A stretch of 64,000 nucleotides of DNA from Myxococcales bacterium. GTDB taxonomy: Bacteria; Myxococcota; Bradymonadia; UBA7976; UBA1532. Location of the stretch: the NCBI GenBank assembly GCA_020633515.1, contig JACKDM010000028.1:1-64000 (forward strand), given 5' to 3'. This document shows, one piece after another, positions 63,609 to 64,000 of this stretch; within the stretch, counting starts at the first letter, position 1; the number at the start of each line of letters is the position of its first letter. The notes under the pieces were generated by a model, which made no database searches, had not been told where the DNA came from, and was given only the letters and a program-made list of their open reading frames with translations. Position numbers and translations under genes: made by a program.

Positions 63609-64000
63609 GGGCCACCAGCCAGTCGAGGATCACCGGGAAGACCTCGTCCGGCGCCGCGGCGCCCATGGCGAGGTCGAGGTGGCCGTAGTCGCGCCGCTGC
63701 CCGTGCGCGCGGCCCATCACCGCGATGCGCTTGATCGGCGAGCCGGCGAGGCGGAAGCCCTGCATCACCGTCGTCGGCGGCGCGAGGTGGTCGAGCACGC
63801 CGGCGATGAAGAGCACCGGCGCCCGCAGCTTCGCGAGGCCGGCGGTGTAGTCGACGGCGCCGTCGGCCGATTGCAGCCGCCCCGCCTCGGCCGAGTCGAC
63901 GAGCTGGCGCAGCACGCCCGCCGAGAGGTTGGCGGTGCCGTGCGCCGCGAGCCGCCGCGCGGCGCCGGGGCCGAGGTTGTCGGGGTTCCACAAGATGTGC
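63601..64000 (-). CDS. Alpha/beta-hydrolase (N-terminus beyond window)
   Basis: The C-terminal 133 residues of a gene that begins beyond position 64000. Visible are the acid region of an alpha/beta fold (LRAPVLFIAGVLDHLAPPTT) and a His block (RRDYGHLDLAMG) at the end. It resembles the neighbour at 62697, so the two are probably paralogues and co-transcribed. The nucleophile lies outside the window. Confidence 0.8.
   Translation of the reverse strand, partial: HILWNPDNLGPGAARRLAAHGTANLSAGVLRQLVDSAEAGRLQSADGAVDYTAGLAKLRAPVLFIAGVLDHLAPPTTVMQGFRLAGSPIKRIAVMGRAHGQRRDYGHLDLAMGAAAPDEVFPVILDWLVARD

Overview
The window is a 64 kb stretch of very high-GC chromosome that most resembles a Myxococcota (deltaproteobacterial) genome. 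The evidence is the large share of lipoproteins with Asp/Ala/Pro-rich linkers, MopE-type and DUF4215 cysteine repeats, two Ser/Thr protein kinases, an FHA protein and HEAT/NHL/LVIVD-repeat proteins. No rRNA, tRNA, phage, insertion sequence or CRISPR array was seen. Species-level placement is not possible from this sequence alone.

Layout. 0-12 kb: a partial Ser/Thr kinase; a long-chain acyl-CoA synthetase; a Nudix hydrolase; a decayed Rpn/DUF4351 remnant; a coupled minus-strand run (ABC1 kinase, NUDT19-like Nudix, frameshifted HEAT protein); a zinc-ribbon Ser/Thr kinase; and an operon of acyltransferase, SDR and ChaN-like lipoprotein. 12-23 kb: large membrane/surface proteins (HEAT membrane protein, MopE-like lipoprotein, DUF4215 lipoprotein), a SUKH-HEAT protein, and a LysR/epimerase divergent pair. 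23-25 kb: a two-gene RNA-repair cassette, ATP-dependent RNA ligase plus HD-phosphatase/polynucleotide kinase. 25-28 kb: DUF7218 protein, zinc alcohol dehydrogenase and SRPBCC protein. 28-34 kb: NhaR-type regulator divergent from a full Mrp Na+/H+ antiporter operon with mrpA and mrpB fused. 34-46 kb: a large alpha/beta-hydrolase lipoprotein, a CPA2 antiporter, ATP-grasp, GNAT and lipase-like proteins, and a LysM/YbgF-like pair. 46-58 kb: lipoproteins, a TerC-family protein, an outer-membrane protein, a ZIP/permease fusion split by a frameshift, an NHL-repeat lipoprotein and a CysJ-like flavoprotein reductase. 58-64 kb: a pseudo-CHAT/ClpN/FHA protein, a LysR regulator, an unusual structured non-coding region, a DksA/TraR-like protein and two alpha/beta hydrolases.

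Three signals go beyond ordinary annotation. First, the odd palindrome GATGNCATC occurs at least 40 times, mainly before 42 kb. It forms dense in-frame clusters inside unrelated proteins, including MrpA, and so looks like a highly iterated palindrome comparable in kind to cyanobacterial HIP1. Second, positions 61681-62003 hold a heavily paired RNA-like segment with a possible pseudoknot, a 13-base perfect match to the complement of the 16S rRNA tail, a 14-codon ORF, two mutually exclusive hairpins and a terminator. Third, five otherwise intact genes show frame changes in homopolymer or low-complexity DNA, which points either to assembly error or to real slippage. A recurring promoter form, TTGNNC-N17-TAGNNN, can also be traced in front of several genes, two of which appear leaderless.
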